From Cupriavidus sp. 2SB (GTDB lineage: Bacteria; Pseudomonadota; Gammaproteobacteria; Burkholderiales; Burkholderiaceae), in NCBI RefSeq assembly GCF_005503625.1, contig NZ_SCMX01000039.1, positions 1-62,471 of the forward strand: a stretch of DNA of 62,471 nt, read 5' to 3'. The notes beneath the pieces were generated by a model. That model was not told where the DNA came from and did no database searches. It worked only from the letters and a program-made list of their open reading frames with translations. How positions within the stretch are numbered: the first letter of the stretch is position 1; every line of letters starts with the position of its first letter. A program made the position numbers and the translations under genes. Shown in pieces: positions 46,661 through 58,941 of the stretch.

Positions 46661-47368
46661 GTGGCGGGTTATCGGACTCCTGTGATTGACGAGGCTGCCC
46701 AGCGCTCGCGACTCGACGCCGCGCTGGCGGCCATCGGTCTGAAGCTGTCTGCGCCGCAGATCGAAACGCTGCTGTCGTATTTGACGCTGCTGCGCAAGTG
46801 GAACAGCGTCTACAACCTCACGGCCATCCGTCATCCCGACGAGATGCTGACGCATCATCTGTTCGACTCTCTGGCGGCGGTACCTGCGCTGGGTGAGGCA
46901 GCACGCAGCAACGCCGTACCCGACGCTGCGCGTGGCAGGGTGCTCGATGTGGGCTCCGGTGGCGGCATGCCGGGATTGCCGCTGGCTATCGCGTGTGCCG
47001 ATGTGTCGGTGCTGATGGTCGATATCGTCCAGAAAAAGACAGCCTTCCTGACGCAGTGCCGCGCCCAGTTGCAACTGACCAATGCGGCCGCGCATTGGGG
47101 GCCGGTCGAAAAGATCGAGGACGCAAACGGCTATGCGGTGATCACGTCGCGCGCATTCGCCGAACTGACTGATTTCGTGAATCTGTCCGGACATTTGCTG
47201 GCACCAGGCGGCAAGCTGCTCGCCATGAAGGGGGTGTATCCGCAGGCCGAGTTCGATCGGATGGACGCGGCAGGACTGATGGAAGCGTGGCAAATCGACG
47301 ACGTACCGCGTTTGCACGTGCCCGAACTCGATGCCGAGCGGCATTTGGTAGTGTTATCAAGGCGTTGA
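46661..47368 (+). CDS. rsmG: 16S rRNA (guanine-527-N7)-methyltransferase
   Basis: This 235-residue SAM-dependent methyltransferase modifies G527 of 16S rRNA. LLRKWNSVYNLTAIRHPDEMLTHHLFDSLA and the SAM site VLDVGSGGGMPGLPLAIACAD are diagnostic, with VITSRAFAEL later. The GTG start at 46661 abuts the mnmG stop with no gap, giving a coupled mnmG-rsmG pair as in many bacteria. The N-terminus is slightly extended compared with E. coli RsmG. Confidence 0.96.
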   Translation: MAGYRTPVIDEAAQRSRLDAALAAIGLKLSAPQIETLLSYLTLLRKWNSVYNLTAIRHPDEMLTHHLFDSLAAVPALGEAARSNAVPDAARGRVLDVGSGGGMPGLPLAIACADVSVLMVDIVQKKTAFLTQCRAQLQLTNAAAHWGPVEKIEDANGYAVITSRAFAELTDFVNLSGHLLAPGGKLLAMKGVYPQAEFDRMDAAGLMEAWQIDDVPRLHVPELDAERHLVVLSRR

Positions 47369-47443
47369 ATTAGCCTGATCTAGTATTAAAACGCACTATT
47401 CTTTCAACGAATAAGAGTGGTGCAACGAGGAGCTTCTGCGCAT

Positions 47444-48217
47444 ATGGCCAAGGTATTCGTGATCGCAAACCAGAAGGGCGGCGTCGGCAAGACCACCACC
47501 ACGGTGAACCTTGCTGCCGGACTGGTTGCGCAGGATCAGCGTGTGCTGCTGGTGGATCTGGACCCGCAGGGTAATGCCTCGATGGGTTCGGGTATCGACA
47601 AGCAGGCGCTCGAACATAGCGTGTATCAGGTACTGGTGGGATTGGCCTCGGTGTCGCAGGCGCGCCAACGCTCCGAGTCGGGTGGCTACGATGTGCTGCC
47701 GGCCAACCGCGAACTGGCTGGAGCGGAAGTCGAACTCGTCGAGCTCGACCAGCGCGAACGCCGGCTCAAGCAGGCCCTTGCGGAAGTCGATGACCAGTAT
47801 GACTTTGTCCTGATCGATTGCCCGCCGTCCCTGTCACTGCTGACACTGAACGGACTGTGCGCGGCGCACGGGGTCATCGTGCCGATGCAGTGCGAGTACT
47901 TCGCGCTCGAAGGACTGTCGGACCTCGTCAACACGATCAAGCAGGTGCATGCGAATCTGAATCGCGACCTCAAGGTGATTGGTCTGCTGCGCGTCATGTT
48001 CGACCCGCGCGTCACGCTGCAGCAGCAGGTCTCGGCGCAGCTCGAAGCCCACTTCGGCGACAAGGTGTTCAAGACCATGATTCCGCGCAACGTGCGATTG
48101 GCCGAAGCGCCGTCATATGGCATGCCCGGCGTGGCCTTCGATGCGACCTCGAAGGGCGCCAAGGCCTATCTCGATTTCGGCGCGGAGATGATCGCGCGCG
48201 TGCGTCAGCTCGGTTGA
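47444..48217 (+). CDS. parA: Chromosome partitioning ATPase ParA (Soj)
   Basis: This 257-residue Walker-type ATPase works in chromosome segregation with ParB and parS. The deviant Walker A is KGGVGKTTTTVNLA at the N-terminus, followed by VLLVDLDPQGNASMGSG and, later, LIDCPPSLSLLTLNGL. The ATG at 47444 gives the standard N-terminus AKVFVIANQKGGVGK and has GAGGAG upstream. No N-terminal HTH is present, consistent with a chromosomal rather than a type Ia plasmid ParA. It is followed by parB. Confidence 0.98.
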   Translation: MAKVFVIANQKGGVGKTTTTVNLAAGLVAQDQRVLLVDLDPQGNASMGSGIDKQALEHSVYQVLVGLASVSQARQRSESGGYDVLPANRELAGAEVELVELDQRERRLKQALAEVDDQYDFVLIDCPPSLSLLTLNGLCAAHGVIVPMQCEYFALEGLSDLVNTIKQVHANLNRDLKVIGLLRVMFDPRVTLQQQVSAQLEAHFGDKVFKTMIPRNVRLAEAPSYGMPGVAFDATSKGAKAYLDFGAEMIARVRQLG

Positions 48218-48251
48218 GCGGCAACAAGCATTGGACAGGAAGGTGGCGAGC

Positions 48252-49145
48252 ATGGTGACCGCAAAGAAGAAGGGCCTGGGCAGGGGACTGGAAGCATTGC
48301 TCGGCGGCCCGGCCGAGATTGTCGAAGCCGCGAAGGAAACCGGCGCGCCGTCGGTGCTGCGCGTGGATCAGTTGCAGCCCGGCAAATACCAGCCGCGTAC
48401 GCGCATGGACGAAGGCGCGCTGCAGGAACTGGCCGCCAGCATCCGCGCGCAGGGTCTGATGCAACCGATCCTGGTGCGCCGCGTGGCCGAACCCGACCGC
48501 TACGAGATCATCGCGGGCGAGCGACGTTACCGCGCATCGAAGCTGGCCGGCCTCGACAAGGTGCCGGTGCTCGTCAAGGACGTGGCCGACGAAGCCGCCG
48601 CCGCGATGGCGCTGATCGAGAACATTCAGCGCGAAGACCTGAACCCGTTGGAAGAAGCGCAAGGCATCATGCGCCTGATCCGCGAATTCAGTTTCACGCA
48701 CGAGCAGGCCGCGGAATCGGTGGGACGCTCGCGCAGCGCGGTGTCCAACCTGCTGCGCCTGCTGAACCTGGCCTCGCCGGTGCAGACCATGCTGATGGCC
48801 GGTGATCTCGACATGGGGCACGCCCGCGCACTGCTGGCCGTGGATGGTGCCAACCAGATCACGCTGGCCAATCAGATCGTGAACAAACGGCTGTCGGTAC
48901 GTGAAACCGAGAAGCTGGTGGCCTCGACGCTGAAGCCGTTTGATCTCAAATCACTCAAGCAGAAGCAGGGCAACGGCACGCGCGACGTGGCACGGCTGGA
49001 AGAGGAGTTGTCCGACACGCTGGGGCTGGCCGTCCAGATCAAGCTCGGTGCGCGCGGCAAGGGTCAGTTGACAATCCACTTCCCGAGCAACGACGCGCTC
49101 GATGGGGTACTGACACGGCTGCGCGAACCTGAAGCCAGCGCATAA
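48252..49145 (+). CDS. parB: Chromosome partitioning protein ParB (Spo0J)
   Basis: This 297-residue DNA-binding CTPase-family protein loads at parS and spreads. After KKKGLGRGLEALLGG, the arginine-rich nucleotide-binding motif reads EIIAGERRYRASKLAGL, with ENIQREDLNPLEEA before the HTH (EQAAESVGRSRSAVSNLLRLL). A C-terminal dimerisation region ends the protein. I use the ATG at 48252, which has AGGAAGGTGG upstream; the frame also offers a TTG at 48231. Its target sites are visible at 44494-44615 and 46123-46138. Confidence 0.98.
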   Translation: MVTAKKKGLGRGLEALLGGPAEIVEAAKETGAPSVLRVDQLQPGKYQPRTRMDEGALQELAASIRAQGLMQPILVRRVAEPDRYEIIAGERRYRASKLAGLDKVPVLVKDVADEAAAAMALIENIQREDLNPLEEAQGIMRLIREFSFTHEQAAESVGRSRSAVSNLLRLLNLASPVQTMLMAGDLDMGHARALLAVDGANQITLANQIVNKRLSVRETEKLVASTLKPFDLKSLKQKQGNGTRDVARLEEELSDTLGLAVQIKLGARGKGQLTIHFPSNDALDGVLTRLREPEASA

Positions 49146-49381
49146 CCGGTTTACCCGTCATTCGGCAATGTTTTACTGGTGGATATTTCGCGCTGTCGGC
49201 CCGGCGCGACACCTGCACATCGCGTGCACCAGCCTGCGGCAGACAATCTGCGCGATAACCGAACGCCCCCGCAGCGATGATTCATTGCGGTGCGCAGCCG
49301 CACGGCGTCAACGGGGGCCAAAACACCATGATTCGCGCAAGGACGAGCGCAATCCAATTACGTTTCGCATCATTGCTGCGC

Positions 49382-49442
49382 AATTTCGCACCCGCCATCA
49401 TGAAGACGTGATAGCAACCGTTGTGCGAAATTCAATGCAAGC
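49382..49442. repeat. Widely spaced 10-bp inverted repeat upstream of the atp promoter
   Basis: AATTTCGCAC (49382-49391) and its exact reverse complement GTGCGAAATT (49433-49442) are 41 nt apart, ending 14 bp before the -35 element. Confidence 0.7.
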
Positions 49443-49456
49443 TAACTGAAAGCAGA

Positions 49457-49486
49457 TTGACTCAAGTTGGCGATTCCTAATAGAAT
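49457..49486 (+). promoter_or_regulatory. Sigma70-type promoter of the ATP synthase operon
   Basis: TTGACT and TAGAAT are separated by 18 bp, predicting a transcript start near 49493. That is just before the atpI reading frame and argues against the TTG at 49495 as its start. Confidence 0.7.
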
Positions 49487-49545
49487 CGTGCGGTTTGAAA
49501 TCTGGCCGGGCCGGAAAAATTCCGGGTTGGGCCGAGACTGGGCAG

Positions 49546-50013
49546 GTGGTGGTGCGAGACCTTCGTGACGAGTGGGATGATAACGCCCGGGATGAGGACG
49601 AAGCTGTCGATCCGCTGTCGCGTGCCGAGGCGGTGAAGCTGCTGGGCGAGCGCGCGTTGCGTCCGTCCCGCATGACGCCAGGCAAGGTGGTAGTGGCTCA
49701 GGTAATCGTGACGCTGCTTTCGGCACTTGCCTGGTCGATGTTTGCGCAGGGTGGCATGGCCTCAGGCTGGTCCGCTTTCTTCGGTGGCATGGCGTGTTTC
49801 GTACCCAGCGGCTTCTTCGCGCTGCGCTTGTACGTGTCGCGCAAGCAGCCATCGGTTGGCGGCCTGGTGGCCGGCGAGGCAATCAAGATCTTCGGCACCG
49901 TGGCACTCCTGGTGCTGGTGATCGTGCTGTACCGTGATTTGCACTGGGTACCTTTGCTGGTCACGTTCCTGTTGGCACTCAAGACTTATTGGGTGGCGCT
50001 CGCGATCCGCTAA
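49546..50013 (+). CDS. atpI: ATP synthase subunit I (assembly factor)
   Basis: This membrane protein of about 155 residues has a charged N-terminus (RDEWDDNARDEDEAVDPLSRAEAV) and four hydrophobic helices. AtpI assists c-ring assembly and is encoded first in atp operons. The conserved C-terminal half reads SGFFALRLYVSRKQPSVGGLVAGEAIKIFGTVALLV. Three consecutive GTG codons (49546-49554) are candidate starts. The frame remains open to a TTG at 49495, but that lies at the predicted transcription start. The exact N-terminus is uncertain. Confidence 0.85.
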   Translation: MVVRDLRDEWDDNARDEDEAVDPLSRAEAVKLLGERALRPSRMTPGKVVVAQVIVTLLSALAWSMFAQGGMASGWSAFFGGMACFVPSGFFALRLYVSRKQPSVGGLVAGEAIKIFGTVALLVLVIVLYRDLHWVPLLVTFLLALKTYWVALAIR

Positions 50014-50158
50014 GCGGATGAACGCGAATCCCGTCGCCCTTGGCACTGCACAGGCAGCGCCGCGGCGTGGGGCTTGCGTCTCAGATGAGGCACCCATCCG
50101 GATTATCAAGAGGTTTCATGCGCCGCGCGTCACGAAGGTGAAGCGCAGCGTGAGTAAG

Positions 50159-50182
50159 GTTTTGCCAGAAGTTTTGCCAGAA
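50159..50182 (+). repeat. 12-bp tandem duplication upstream of atpB
   Basis: Two perfect copies of GTTTTGCCAGAA lie in the atpI-atpB interval, followed at 50212-50225 by the palindrome CGGTCATGTGACCG. They are untranslated. Confidence 0.8.
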
Positions 50183-50222
50183 CAAAGCGGCGAGCTTGCA
50201 CGGGCGGTGACCGGTCATGTGA

Positions 50223-51170
<948 letters not shown>

Positions 51171-51192
51171 TTTCAGGTTCTTCGTTTTTTAG

Positions 51193-51498
<306 letters not shown>

Positions 51499-51524
51499 GT
51501 CTTTTCGGTCTGCATGATGCTGAC

Positions 51525-51561
51525 GGGCGGCGCAGGCCTCAGTCCGATGGCCTGGCCGCCC
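51525..51561 (+). other. GC-rich mRNA hairpin between atpE and atpF
   Basis: GGGCGG-C-GCAGGCC pairs with GGCCTG-GCCGCCC around a 10-nt loop, with one bulge and no following T-run. It is therefore more likely an RNA stabiliser or processing site than a terminator. Confidence 0.65.
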
Positions 51562-51603
51562 TTGTGCATTTATCTGTAGTTTGATTACCGAAAGGAACAC
51601 ACC

Positions 51604-52074
51604 ATGAATCTGAACGCAACGTTTCTTGCGCAGATGGTCGTGTTCTTCATCCTGTGGTGGGTTGTTGCCAAATTCATTTGGCCGCCGCTGGTGAAGGCGC
51701 TCGACGAACGCGCAAAGAAGATCGCCGATGGCCTCGCCGCTGCCGAAAAGGGCAAGGCGGAGCTTGAAATCGCCAACAAGCGTGTGGACCAGGCCATGGC
51801 CGAAGCCCGCACCGAAGGCGCGCAACGCGTGGCCGACGCTGAAAAGCGCGCCCAGGCAGCCGCCGACGAGATCAAGCAAAACGCCCAGGCGGAAGCCGCA
51901 CGTATCATCGCCCAGGCCAAGGCCGAGGCGGAACAGCAGGTTACCCGCGCTCGCGAGACGCTGCGCGACCAGGTTGCCGTGCTGGCCGTGAAGGGTGCCG
52001 AGCAGATCCTCAAGCGTGAAGTGAACGCGCAGGTCCACGCAGACCTGCTCAATCAACTCAAGGCTGAGCTCTAA
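51604..52074 (+). CDS. atpF: F1Fo ATP synthase subunit b
   Basis: This 156-residue peripheral-stalk subunit has one N-terminal transmembrane helix ([20 protein letters not shown]). A long Ala/Glu/Lys/Arg-rich right-handed coiled coil follows to the C-terminus. The ATG at 51604 has AAAGGAA upstream. It ends two bases before atpH. Confidence 0.97.
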   Translation: MNLNATFLAQMVVFFILWWVVAKFIWPPLVKALDERAKKIADGLAAAEKGKAELEIANKRVDQAMAEARTEGAQRVADAEKRAQAAADEIKQNAQAEAARIIAQAKAEAEQQVTRARETLRDQVAVLAVKGAEQILKREVNAQVHADLLNQLKAEL

Positions 52075-52076
52075 TC

Positions 52077-52619
52077 ATGGCTGAAACCGCAACCATTGCC
52101 CGTCCCTACGCCGAGGCGCTGTTCCGCGTCGCGAGCGAAGCCGGTGCAGGCAACCTGGGTGCATGGTCCGAACTGGTGTCGGAAATGGGGCAGGTTGCCG
52201 CCAATCCCGACATGCAGGCCCTCGCCACCGATCCGAACGTCCCGGGCGCCAAGCTCGAGGAAGTGTTCCTGTCGGTGCTGAAGAGCCCGGTGAACGACGA
52301 GGCAAAGCGCTTCGTCAAGCTGCTGGTAGAAAACAGCCGCCTGACGGTGCTGCCGGAGATCGCCGAACAGTTCCATGTGCTCAAGAACGCCCGCGAGGGG
52401 TCGTCCGATGTGGAAATCACCAGCGCTTTCCCGCTGGATGACTCGCAGAAGAACGACCTGGTCGCCGCACTCGAACGCAAATTCGGCCGCAAGCTGTACG
52501 CGAACGTGGTGGTCGACCCATCGCTGATCGGCGGCGTGAGCGTCAAGGTCGGCGACGAAGTGCTCGACACCTCCGTGCGTACGCGCCTGGCTGCCATGCA
52601 AGCCACGCTGACCGCCTGA
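52077..52619 (+). CDS. atpH: F1Fo ATP synthase subunit delta
   Basis: This 180-residue soluble stator subunit connects F1 to the b-dimer. The N-terminal helical domain starts [15 protein letters not shown]. The conserved C-terminal motif reads [38 protein letters not shown]. It begins two bases after the atpF stop. Confidence 0.97.
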   Translation: MAETATIARPYAEALFRVASEAGAGNLGAWSELVSEMGQVAANPDMQALATDPNVPGAKLEEVFLSVLKSPVNDEAKRFVKLLVENSRLTVLPEIAEQFHVLKNAREGSSDVEITSAFPLDDSQKNDLVAALERKFGRKLYANVVVDPSLIGGVSVKVGDEVLDTSVRTRLAAMQATLTA

Positions 52620-52658
52620 CCGCAACGGCCGACGGATTGAAGAATTAGGAGCATTGTG

Positions 52659-54200
52659 ATGCAACTGAACCCCTCAGAAATCAGCGAGCTGATCAAGTCC
52701 CGCATCTCGGGTCTTGGCGCCGACGCTGAAGTGCGCAACACCGGCACGGTAATTTCCGTGACCGATGGTATCTGCCGCGTGCACGGCCTGTCTGGCGTGA
52801 TGCAGGGCGAGATGCTGGAATTCCCGGGTAACACCTTTGGCCTGGCACTGAACCTCGAGCGTGACTCGGTGGGTGCCGTGGTGCTGGGTGATTACGAACA
52901 CATTTCGGAAGGCGATACGGTCAAGTGCACCGGCCGCATTCTGGAAGTGCCGGTTGGCAAGGAACTGCTGGGCCGCGTGGTCAACACGCTGGGCCAGCCG
53001 ATCGACGGCAAGGGCCCGATCAACGCCAAGGAAACGGACGTGATCGAGAAGGTGGCACCGGGCGTGATCGCACGTCAGTCGGTGAGCCAACCGGTCCAGA
53101 CCGGCCTGAAGTCGATCGACGCGATGGTGCCCATCGGCCGTGGCCAGCGCGAGCTGATCATTGGCGACCGCCAGACCGGCAAGACCGCCGTGGCCGTCGA
53201 CGCCATCATCAACCAGAAGGGCAAGGGCGTCTTCTGCGTGTACGTGGCAATCGGCCAGAAGGCTTCGACGATCTCGAACGTGGTGCGCAAGCTCGAAGAG
53301 CTGGGCGCCATGGAATACACGATCGTCGTGGCCGCATCGGCTTCGGACTCGGCCGCCATGCAGTACCTGGCTGCCTACGCCGGCTGCACGATGGGCGAAT
53401 ACTTCCGCGACCGCGGTGAAGACGCACTGATCGTCTATGACGATCTGACCAAGCAGGCATGGGCCTACCGTCAGGTGTCGCTGCTGCTGCGCCGCCCGCC
53501 GGGCCGCGAAGCCTACCCTGGCGACGTGTTCTACCTGCACTCGCGTCTGCTCGAGCGTGCTGCCCGCGTGAACGAAGACTACGTGGCCAAGTTCACGAAC
53601 GGCGCCGTCACCGGCAAGACCGGTTCGCTGACCGCGCTGCCCGTGATCGAAACGCAGGCTGGCGACGTGTCCGCCTTCGTGCCGACCAACGTGATCTCGA
53701 TTACCGACGGTCAGATCTTCCTGGAAACCGACCTGTTCAACGCCGGTGTCCGCCCCGCTATCAACGCCGGTATTTCGGTGTCGCGCGTGGGTGGTGCAGC
53801 GCAGACCAAGGTCGTCAAGAAGCTGTCCGGCGGTATCCGTACCGACCTGGCCCAGTACCGTGAACTGGCTGCGTTCGCGCAGTTTGCCTCGGACCTGGAC
53901 GATGCCACCCGCAAGCAGCTGGAGCGCGGCCGCCGCGTGACGGAACTGCTGAAGCAGCCGCAATACCAGCCGCTGCAAGTGTGGCAACTGGCCGCGTCGC
54001 TGTACGCCGCGAACAATGGCTTCCTCGACAACGTCGACGTGAAGGACATCCTGCCGTTCGAGAAGGGCCTGCACGACCACCTGAAGACCAAGTTCGCCGA
54101 CCTCGTCAACCGCATCGAAGATACCAAGGATCTGTCGAAGGACGACGAAGCCGCCCTGCGTGCCGCGATCGAGGATTTCAGGAAGTCCGCCGCGTTCTAA
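52659..54200 (+). CDS. atpA: F1Fo ATP synthase subunit alpha
   Basis: This 513-residue nucleotide-binding subunit of the F1 hexamer has P-loop [13 protein letters not shown] and the conserved [36 protein letters not shown] stretch. I start at the ATG at 52659, giving the usual [13 protein letters not shown]; a GTG directly before it (52656) would only add one residue. AGGAG lies upstream. The length is standard for the family. Confidence 0.98.
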   Translation: MQLNPSEISELIKSRISGLGADAEVRNTGTVISVTDGICRVHGLSGVMQGEMLEFPGNTFGLALNLERDSVGAVVLGDYEHISEGDTVKCTGRILEVPVGKELLGRVVNTLGQPIDGKGPINAKETDVIEKVAPGVIARQSVSQPVQTGLKSIDAMVPIGRGQRELIIGDRQTGKTAVAVDAIINQKGKGVFCVYVAIGQKASTISNVVRKLEELGAMEYTIVVAASASDSAAMQYLAAYAGCTMGEYFRDRGEDALIVYDDLTKQAWAYRQVSLLLRRPPGREAYPGDVFYLHSRLLERAARVNEDYVAKFTNGAVTGKTGSLTALPVIETQAGDVSAFVPTNVISITDGQIFLETDLFNAGVRPAINAGISVSRVGGAAQTKVVKKLSGGIRTDLAQYRELAAFAQFASDLDDATRKQLERGRRVTELLKQPQYQPLQVWQLAASLYAANNGFLDNVDVKDILPFEKGLHDHLKTKFADLVNRIEDTKDLSKDDEAALRAAIEDFRKSAAF

Positions 54201-54271
54201 CCGCGTGATTCCATGCGCTGCGCCGCCGCTGCCGCAAGGCAGCGGGCGCGGCATGAATGGAGAGGAAAGAT

Positions 54272-55147
54272 ATGGCCGGAACGAAAGAGATTCGAACCAA
54301 GATCAAGAGCGTGCAGAACACGCGAAAGATCACCAAGGCGATGGAGATGGTCGCCGCATCCAAAATGCGCAAGGCGCAGGAACGGATGCGTAACGCCCGC
54401 CCTTACGCTGAAAAAGTGCGCAATATCGCAGCGCACCTTTCCGCTGCCAACCCCGAGTTCAAGCACCCGTTCATGGTGGCGCGCGATGTGAAGCGCGTCG
54501 GCATGATCGTGGTGACGACCGACAAGGGTCTGTGCGGCGGCATGAACACGAACGTGCTGCGAGCTGTGACCAACGAACTGAAGGACCTGCAGGGCCGGGG
54601 CGTGGACGTGCAAGCGACCGCCATCGGTACCAAGGGCATGCAGTTCCTGGGTCGCATCGGCGCCAAGGTGGTCTCGAACGTGACGCAGCTCGGTGACACC
54701 CCGCACCTGGAAAAGCTGATCGGCGCGATCAAGGTCCAGCTGGATGCCTTCACCAACGGCGAAGTCGATGCGGTGTACCTGGCCTATACCAGGTTCATCA
54801 ACACGATGAAGCAGGAGCCGATGGTCGAGCAACTGCTGCCCCTGGCGGCAGACAAGCTGAGCCAGACCGAAGATGAGAAGCGCGCCTACTCGTGGGATTA
54901 CATCTACGAGCCCGACGCCCAGACGGTTGTGGAAGAGTTGCTCGTCCGCTACGTCGAAGCGCTGGTGTACCAGGCCGTGGCCGAGAACATGGCGTCGGAA
55001 CAATCCGCGCGCATGGTGGCCATGAAGGCGGCATCCGACAATGCCAAGAACGTGATTGGCGAACTGCAACTGGTCTACAACAAGACCCGTCAGGCAGCGA
55101 TCACGAAGGAACTGTCGGAAATCGTCAGCGGCGCGGCAGCGGTCTAA
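54272..55147 (+). CDS. atpG: F1Fo ATP synthase subunit gamma
   Basis: This 291-residue central-stalk subunit rotates within the alpha/beta hexamer. It opens with the coiled-coil [35 protein letters not shown], contains [16 protein letters not shown] and ends with the second coil [40 protein letters not shown]. The ATG at 54272 follows AGAGGAAAG and is preferred over an ATG 15 bp upstream. Confidence 0.98.
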   Translation: MAGTKEIRTKIKSVQNTRKITKAMEMVAASKMRKAQERMRNARPYAEKVRNIAAHLSAANPEFKHPFMVARDVKRVGMIVVTTDKGLCGGMNTNVLRAVTNELKDLQGRGVDVQATAIGTKGMQFLGRIGAKVVSNVTQLGDTPHLEKLIGAIKVQLDAFTNGEVDAVYLAYTRFINTMKQEPMVEQLLPLAADKLSQTEDEKRAYSWDYIYEPDAQTVVEELLVRYVEALVYQAVAENMASEQSARMVAMKAASDNAKNVIGELQLVYNKTRQAAITKELSEIVSGAAAV

Positions 55148-56584
<1,437 letters not shown>

Positions 56585-56593
56585 GCGAGGTCT

Positions 56594-56652
56594 TTCGCCT
56601 TCACCGGTCGGGGTGGCATCGCCGAAAGGCAGCCACCCGGGCTGAAGGCGAA
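56594..56652 (+). other. Large GNRA-capped RNA hairpin between atpD and atpC
   Basis: The outer stem TTCGCCTTCA / TGAAGGCGAA has 10 perfect pairs. The middle stem GGGTGGC / GCCACCC has 7, and the apical stem GCC-GAAA-GGC is closed by a GNRA tetraloop. A second hairpin with alternative pairings (GCTTCC/GGAAGC versus GTTTGC/GCAAAC) follows at 56658-56681, just before the atpC ribosome site. There is no T-run, so this is not an intrinsic terminator. Confidence 0.8.
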
Positions 56653-56704
56653 TCACCGCTTCCTGTTTGCGGGAAGCAAACGCCTTCTGGAGAAAGGATC
56701 ATAT

Positions 56705-57121
56705 ATGGCAACCATTCTTGTAGACGTCGTCAGCGCGGAGTCGTCGATCTTTTCCGGTCAGGCGAAGTTCGTTGCGCTGCCGGGCGAGTCGGGTGAACTC
56801 GGTATCCTGCCGGGCCACACGCCGCTGATCACGCGTATCCAACCCGGTGCGGTTCGCATCGAGAAGGAAGACGGCAGCGAGGAATTCGTGTTCGTTGCCG
56901 GCGGCATTCTGGAAGTCCAGCCTCAGCACGTGACCGTGCTGGCCGACACCGCCATCCGCGGTGGCGATCTGGACGAAGCCAAGGCCCAGGAAGCGAAGCG
57001 CGCTGCCGAGGAGCTGATGCAGAACCAGAGCAGCGATCTCGACCTGGCTCGTGCGCAAAGCGAACTGGCCGTGGCCGCCGCACAGCTGGCTGCAATCGCC
57101 CGCCTGCGTCGTAAGAAGTAA
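56705..57121 (+). CDS. atpC: F1Fo ATP synthase subunit epsilon
   Basis: This 138-residue subunit of the central stalk is an intrinsic inhibitor of ATP hydrolysis. The N-terminal beta-sandwich ([38 protein letters not shown]) and the C-terminal helical hairpin rich in Ala and Glu are typical. The ATG at 56705 has AGAAAGGA upstream. It is the last gene of the operon, followed by a strong terminator. Confidence 0.98.
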   Translation: MATILVDVVSAESSIFSGQAKFVALPGESGELGILPGHTPLITRIQPGAVRIEKEDGSEEFVFVAGGILEVQPQHVTVLADTAIRGGDLDEAKAQEAKRAAEELMQNQSSDLDLARAQSELAVAAAQLAAIARLRRKK

Positions 57122-57168
57122 GCATTACCTGACTAACGCCGCGTCGTTGTTTTTTGAGCGTGGTCAGT

Positions 57169-57199
57169 AAAAAAGGCAGCCAGTTGGCTGCCTTTTTTT
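57169..57199. terminator. Terminator of the ATP synthase operon
   Basis: A6-GGCAGCC pairs with GGCTGCC-T7 around a 4-nt AGTT loop. Confidence 0.95.
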
Positions 57200-57930
57200 A
57201 AGTGCGCGCGCTATATTTTCGAGCCAGGACGGCAAAAAAAAGCGCGCGGGCCGGGGAGGCACCGCGCGGACGGGAAAATCCCTTCGAGGGGTCAATTCGA
57301 AGGAACGGGTTCGGTCCAGGAGTTTTACTTACAAGCGCAGCGGAACTTTCGTCTCCGCATGATCGGCGAGTTTCCCACTCTGGAATCTCAAGCCTCGCGC
57401 CGCCAGCTTTCCTGGTTGTCCGGATCAGCCACTTCTGAGAAGAGGCTGGTCTGGATAATTCGGGTTACTGCTAGGCTTTCTTCTACACCCCTTATTATTC
57501 AAGAGCTTAGCGGCGGGGGTGCCTCACACCAAGCGCTGGTCTGTCAATGCATTGTGGGGGAAACTTCTGGGCATGGCAGTAACAAAATGTATCGGTTTGC
57601 AAGAAGTTGAAAGCTAGCTGCGATATTTCCCGGCGTTTTAAACACTTTTGCGCAAATTTGAAACCGTTTTCATCACCTGAACGGCGCGCTGTCCCTTGGG
57701 AAAATGTAAATACATTTCGGGGCTAGTGTACTGAATGCATTACGTTTTTTAGGGCCGTGCTTAATTGGCATCCCTCCTTGGTAGGGTGGCTGCCATTTCG
57801 CTGCCAACGCTCTGTGCGATGCCGCATTCAGCGTTACGATTCGAAACGGTTCGTATTGCCGTTTTCCGAAGCGGTGGAGCCGCCGCAACTGCCGCTACAC
57901 TGACGATCCTTCGTTATTCCCGATTTCTCC
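57200..57930. other. 731-bp gene-free, locally AT-rich interval
   Basis: Several short open frames exist but none has a ribosome site, family resemblance or G/C third-position bias, so I call no gene. It contains the inverted repeat CCTTCGA/TCGAAGG (57281-57303), the palindrome TTTGCGCAAA (57647-57656) and AAATGT-AAAT-ACATTT (57702-57717). The promoter of the esterase gene should lie in its right part. A small RNA or remnant of an inserted element is possible. Confidence 0.5.
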
Positions 57931-58887
57931 ATGGCCATCGATCCCCAATTGCAGGCGTACTACCTTCGCATGGCTGAACGGTATGCGGGACAACCTCTTG
58001 CGGCGGATGCCGTGGCGCGTCGTGCGCGCTTCGAGGAGGTGGCGGCGCTGTCCATCCTGCCAGATCCGGAAGACATGCAAGTCAGCAACCTGGAGATCCC
58101 GGTCGACGGTGCGGCACTGCCTGTCCGCATATTTCGACCCGCGGCCAGCGCCCCGGCACGCCTGATTGTCTATTTCCATGGGGGAGGCTGGGTGGTTGGC
58201 TCGCCGGTGACCCATCACACGGTTGCCGCCTTGCTGGCCACCGATACGGGGTGCATCGTGGCGAGTGTCGATTACCGCCTGGCGCCCGAGTATGCGTTTC
58301 CGACACCATGCGACGACGCCGTGGCCGCCGTGCGATGGCTCGCGGCACAACGCGAAGCACTCGGCGCGACGCCAGACTTTCTGGCCGTCGCCGGCGATAG
58401 CGCCGGTGGTCATCTGGCCGCCGCGGCGGCGCGTGTCGTCAACGAGGAGGCCGGTGCGCCAGTGGTGAACGCCCAGTTGCTGATCTATCCGGTGGCCGCG
58501 CCTGTGCTGACGACGGAAAGCTACCGCGCCTTTGCCGAAGGGCCGGGCCTGACGCGCGACGAGATGTCATGGTTCTGGACACAGTACATCGGTGACGCCG
58601 CGTTGGCGCGGGGACCGGAACAGTCCGATCCGCGCATTCATTTGATGGCTTCGCCACCTGCCCAGTTGCCGCCAGCCACTGTGGTGATGGTCGCCGCCAA
58701 CGACGTGCTGCGCGACGATGGCCTGGCCTACGCGGATTTCCTGGTGCGTCATGACGCACCGGTGACCACGATCGAGGCGAGCGGCATGACGCATGGCTTT
58801 GCGCGTCTGCAGCCGGAGGCGCCGCGTGCTCGCGAGTGGATGCGGCGCGCGGCGCAGGCATTCGTCGGCACCTTCGACGAACTCTGA
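57931..58887 (+). CDS. Alpha/beta hydrolase, hormone-sensitive-lipase family esterase
   Basis: This 318-residue cytoplasmic esterase of family IV has the oxyanion motif HGGGWVVGSPVTH near residues 83-95 and the nucleophile motif GDSAGGHLAA near 155. An Asp candidate lies in AANDVLRDDGLAYADFL, and the catalytic His in GMTHGF near 287. No signal peptide is seen. The ATG at 57931 gives the normal N-terminus. The gene stands alone between the atp operon and hemE; the natural ester substrate is unknown. Confidence 0.9.
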   Translation: MAIDPQLQAYYLRMAERYAGQPLAADAVARRARFEEVAALSILPDPEDMQVSNLEIPVDGAALPVRIFRPAASAPARLIVYFHGGGWVVGSPVTHHTVAALLATDTGCIVASVDYRLAPEYAFPTPCDDAVAAVRWLAAQREALGATPDFLAVAGDSAGGHLAAAAARVVNEEAGAPVVNAQLLIYPVAAPVLTTESYRAFAEGPGLTRDEMSWFWTQYIGDAALARGPEQSDPRIHLMASPPAQLPPATVVMVAANDVLRDDGLAYADFLVRHDAPVTTIEASGMTHGFARLQPEAPRAREWMRRAAQAFVGTFDEL

Positions 58888-58941
58888 GTCTGCTGCACCG
58901 AGCCCGCCGGACATGACGGGCATCACGGCCCCAGCCGTGGG

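Larger units (their letters stand above)
49146..49545. other. parB-atpI intergenic region
   Basis: No gene is supportable. It contains the atp promoter (49457-49486) and a 10-bp inverted repeat immediately upstream (49382-49442). No clear parB terminator is visible. Confidence 0.6.

Noticed and set aside
57359..57610. Short open frame in the post-atp interval
   Set aside because: No ribosome site, no family resemblance and no codon bias.
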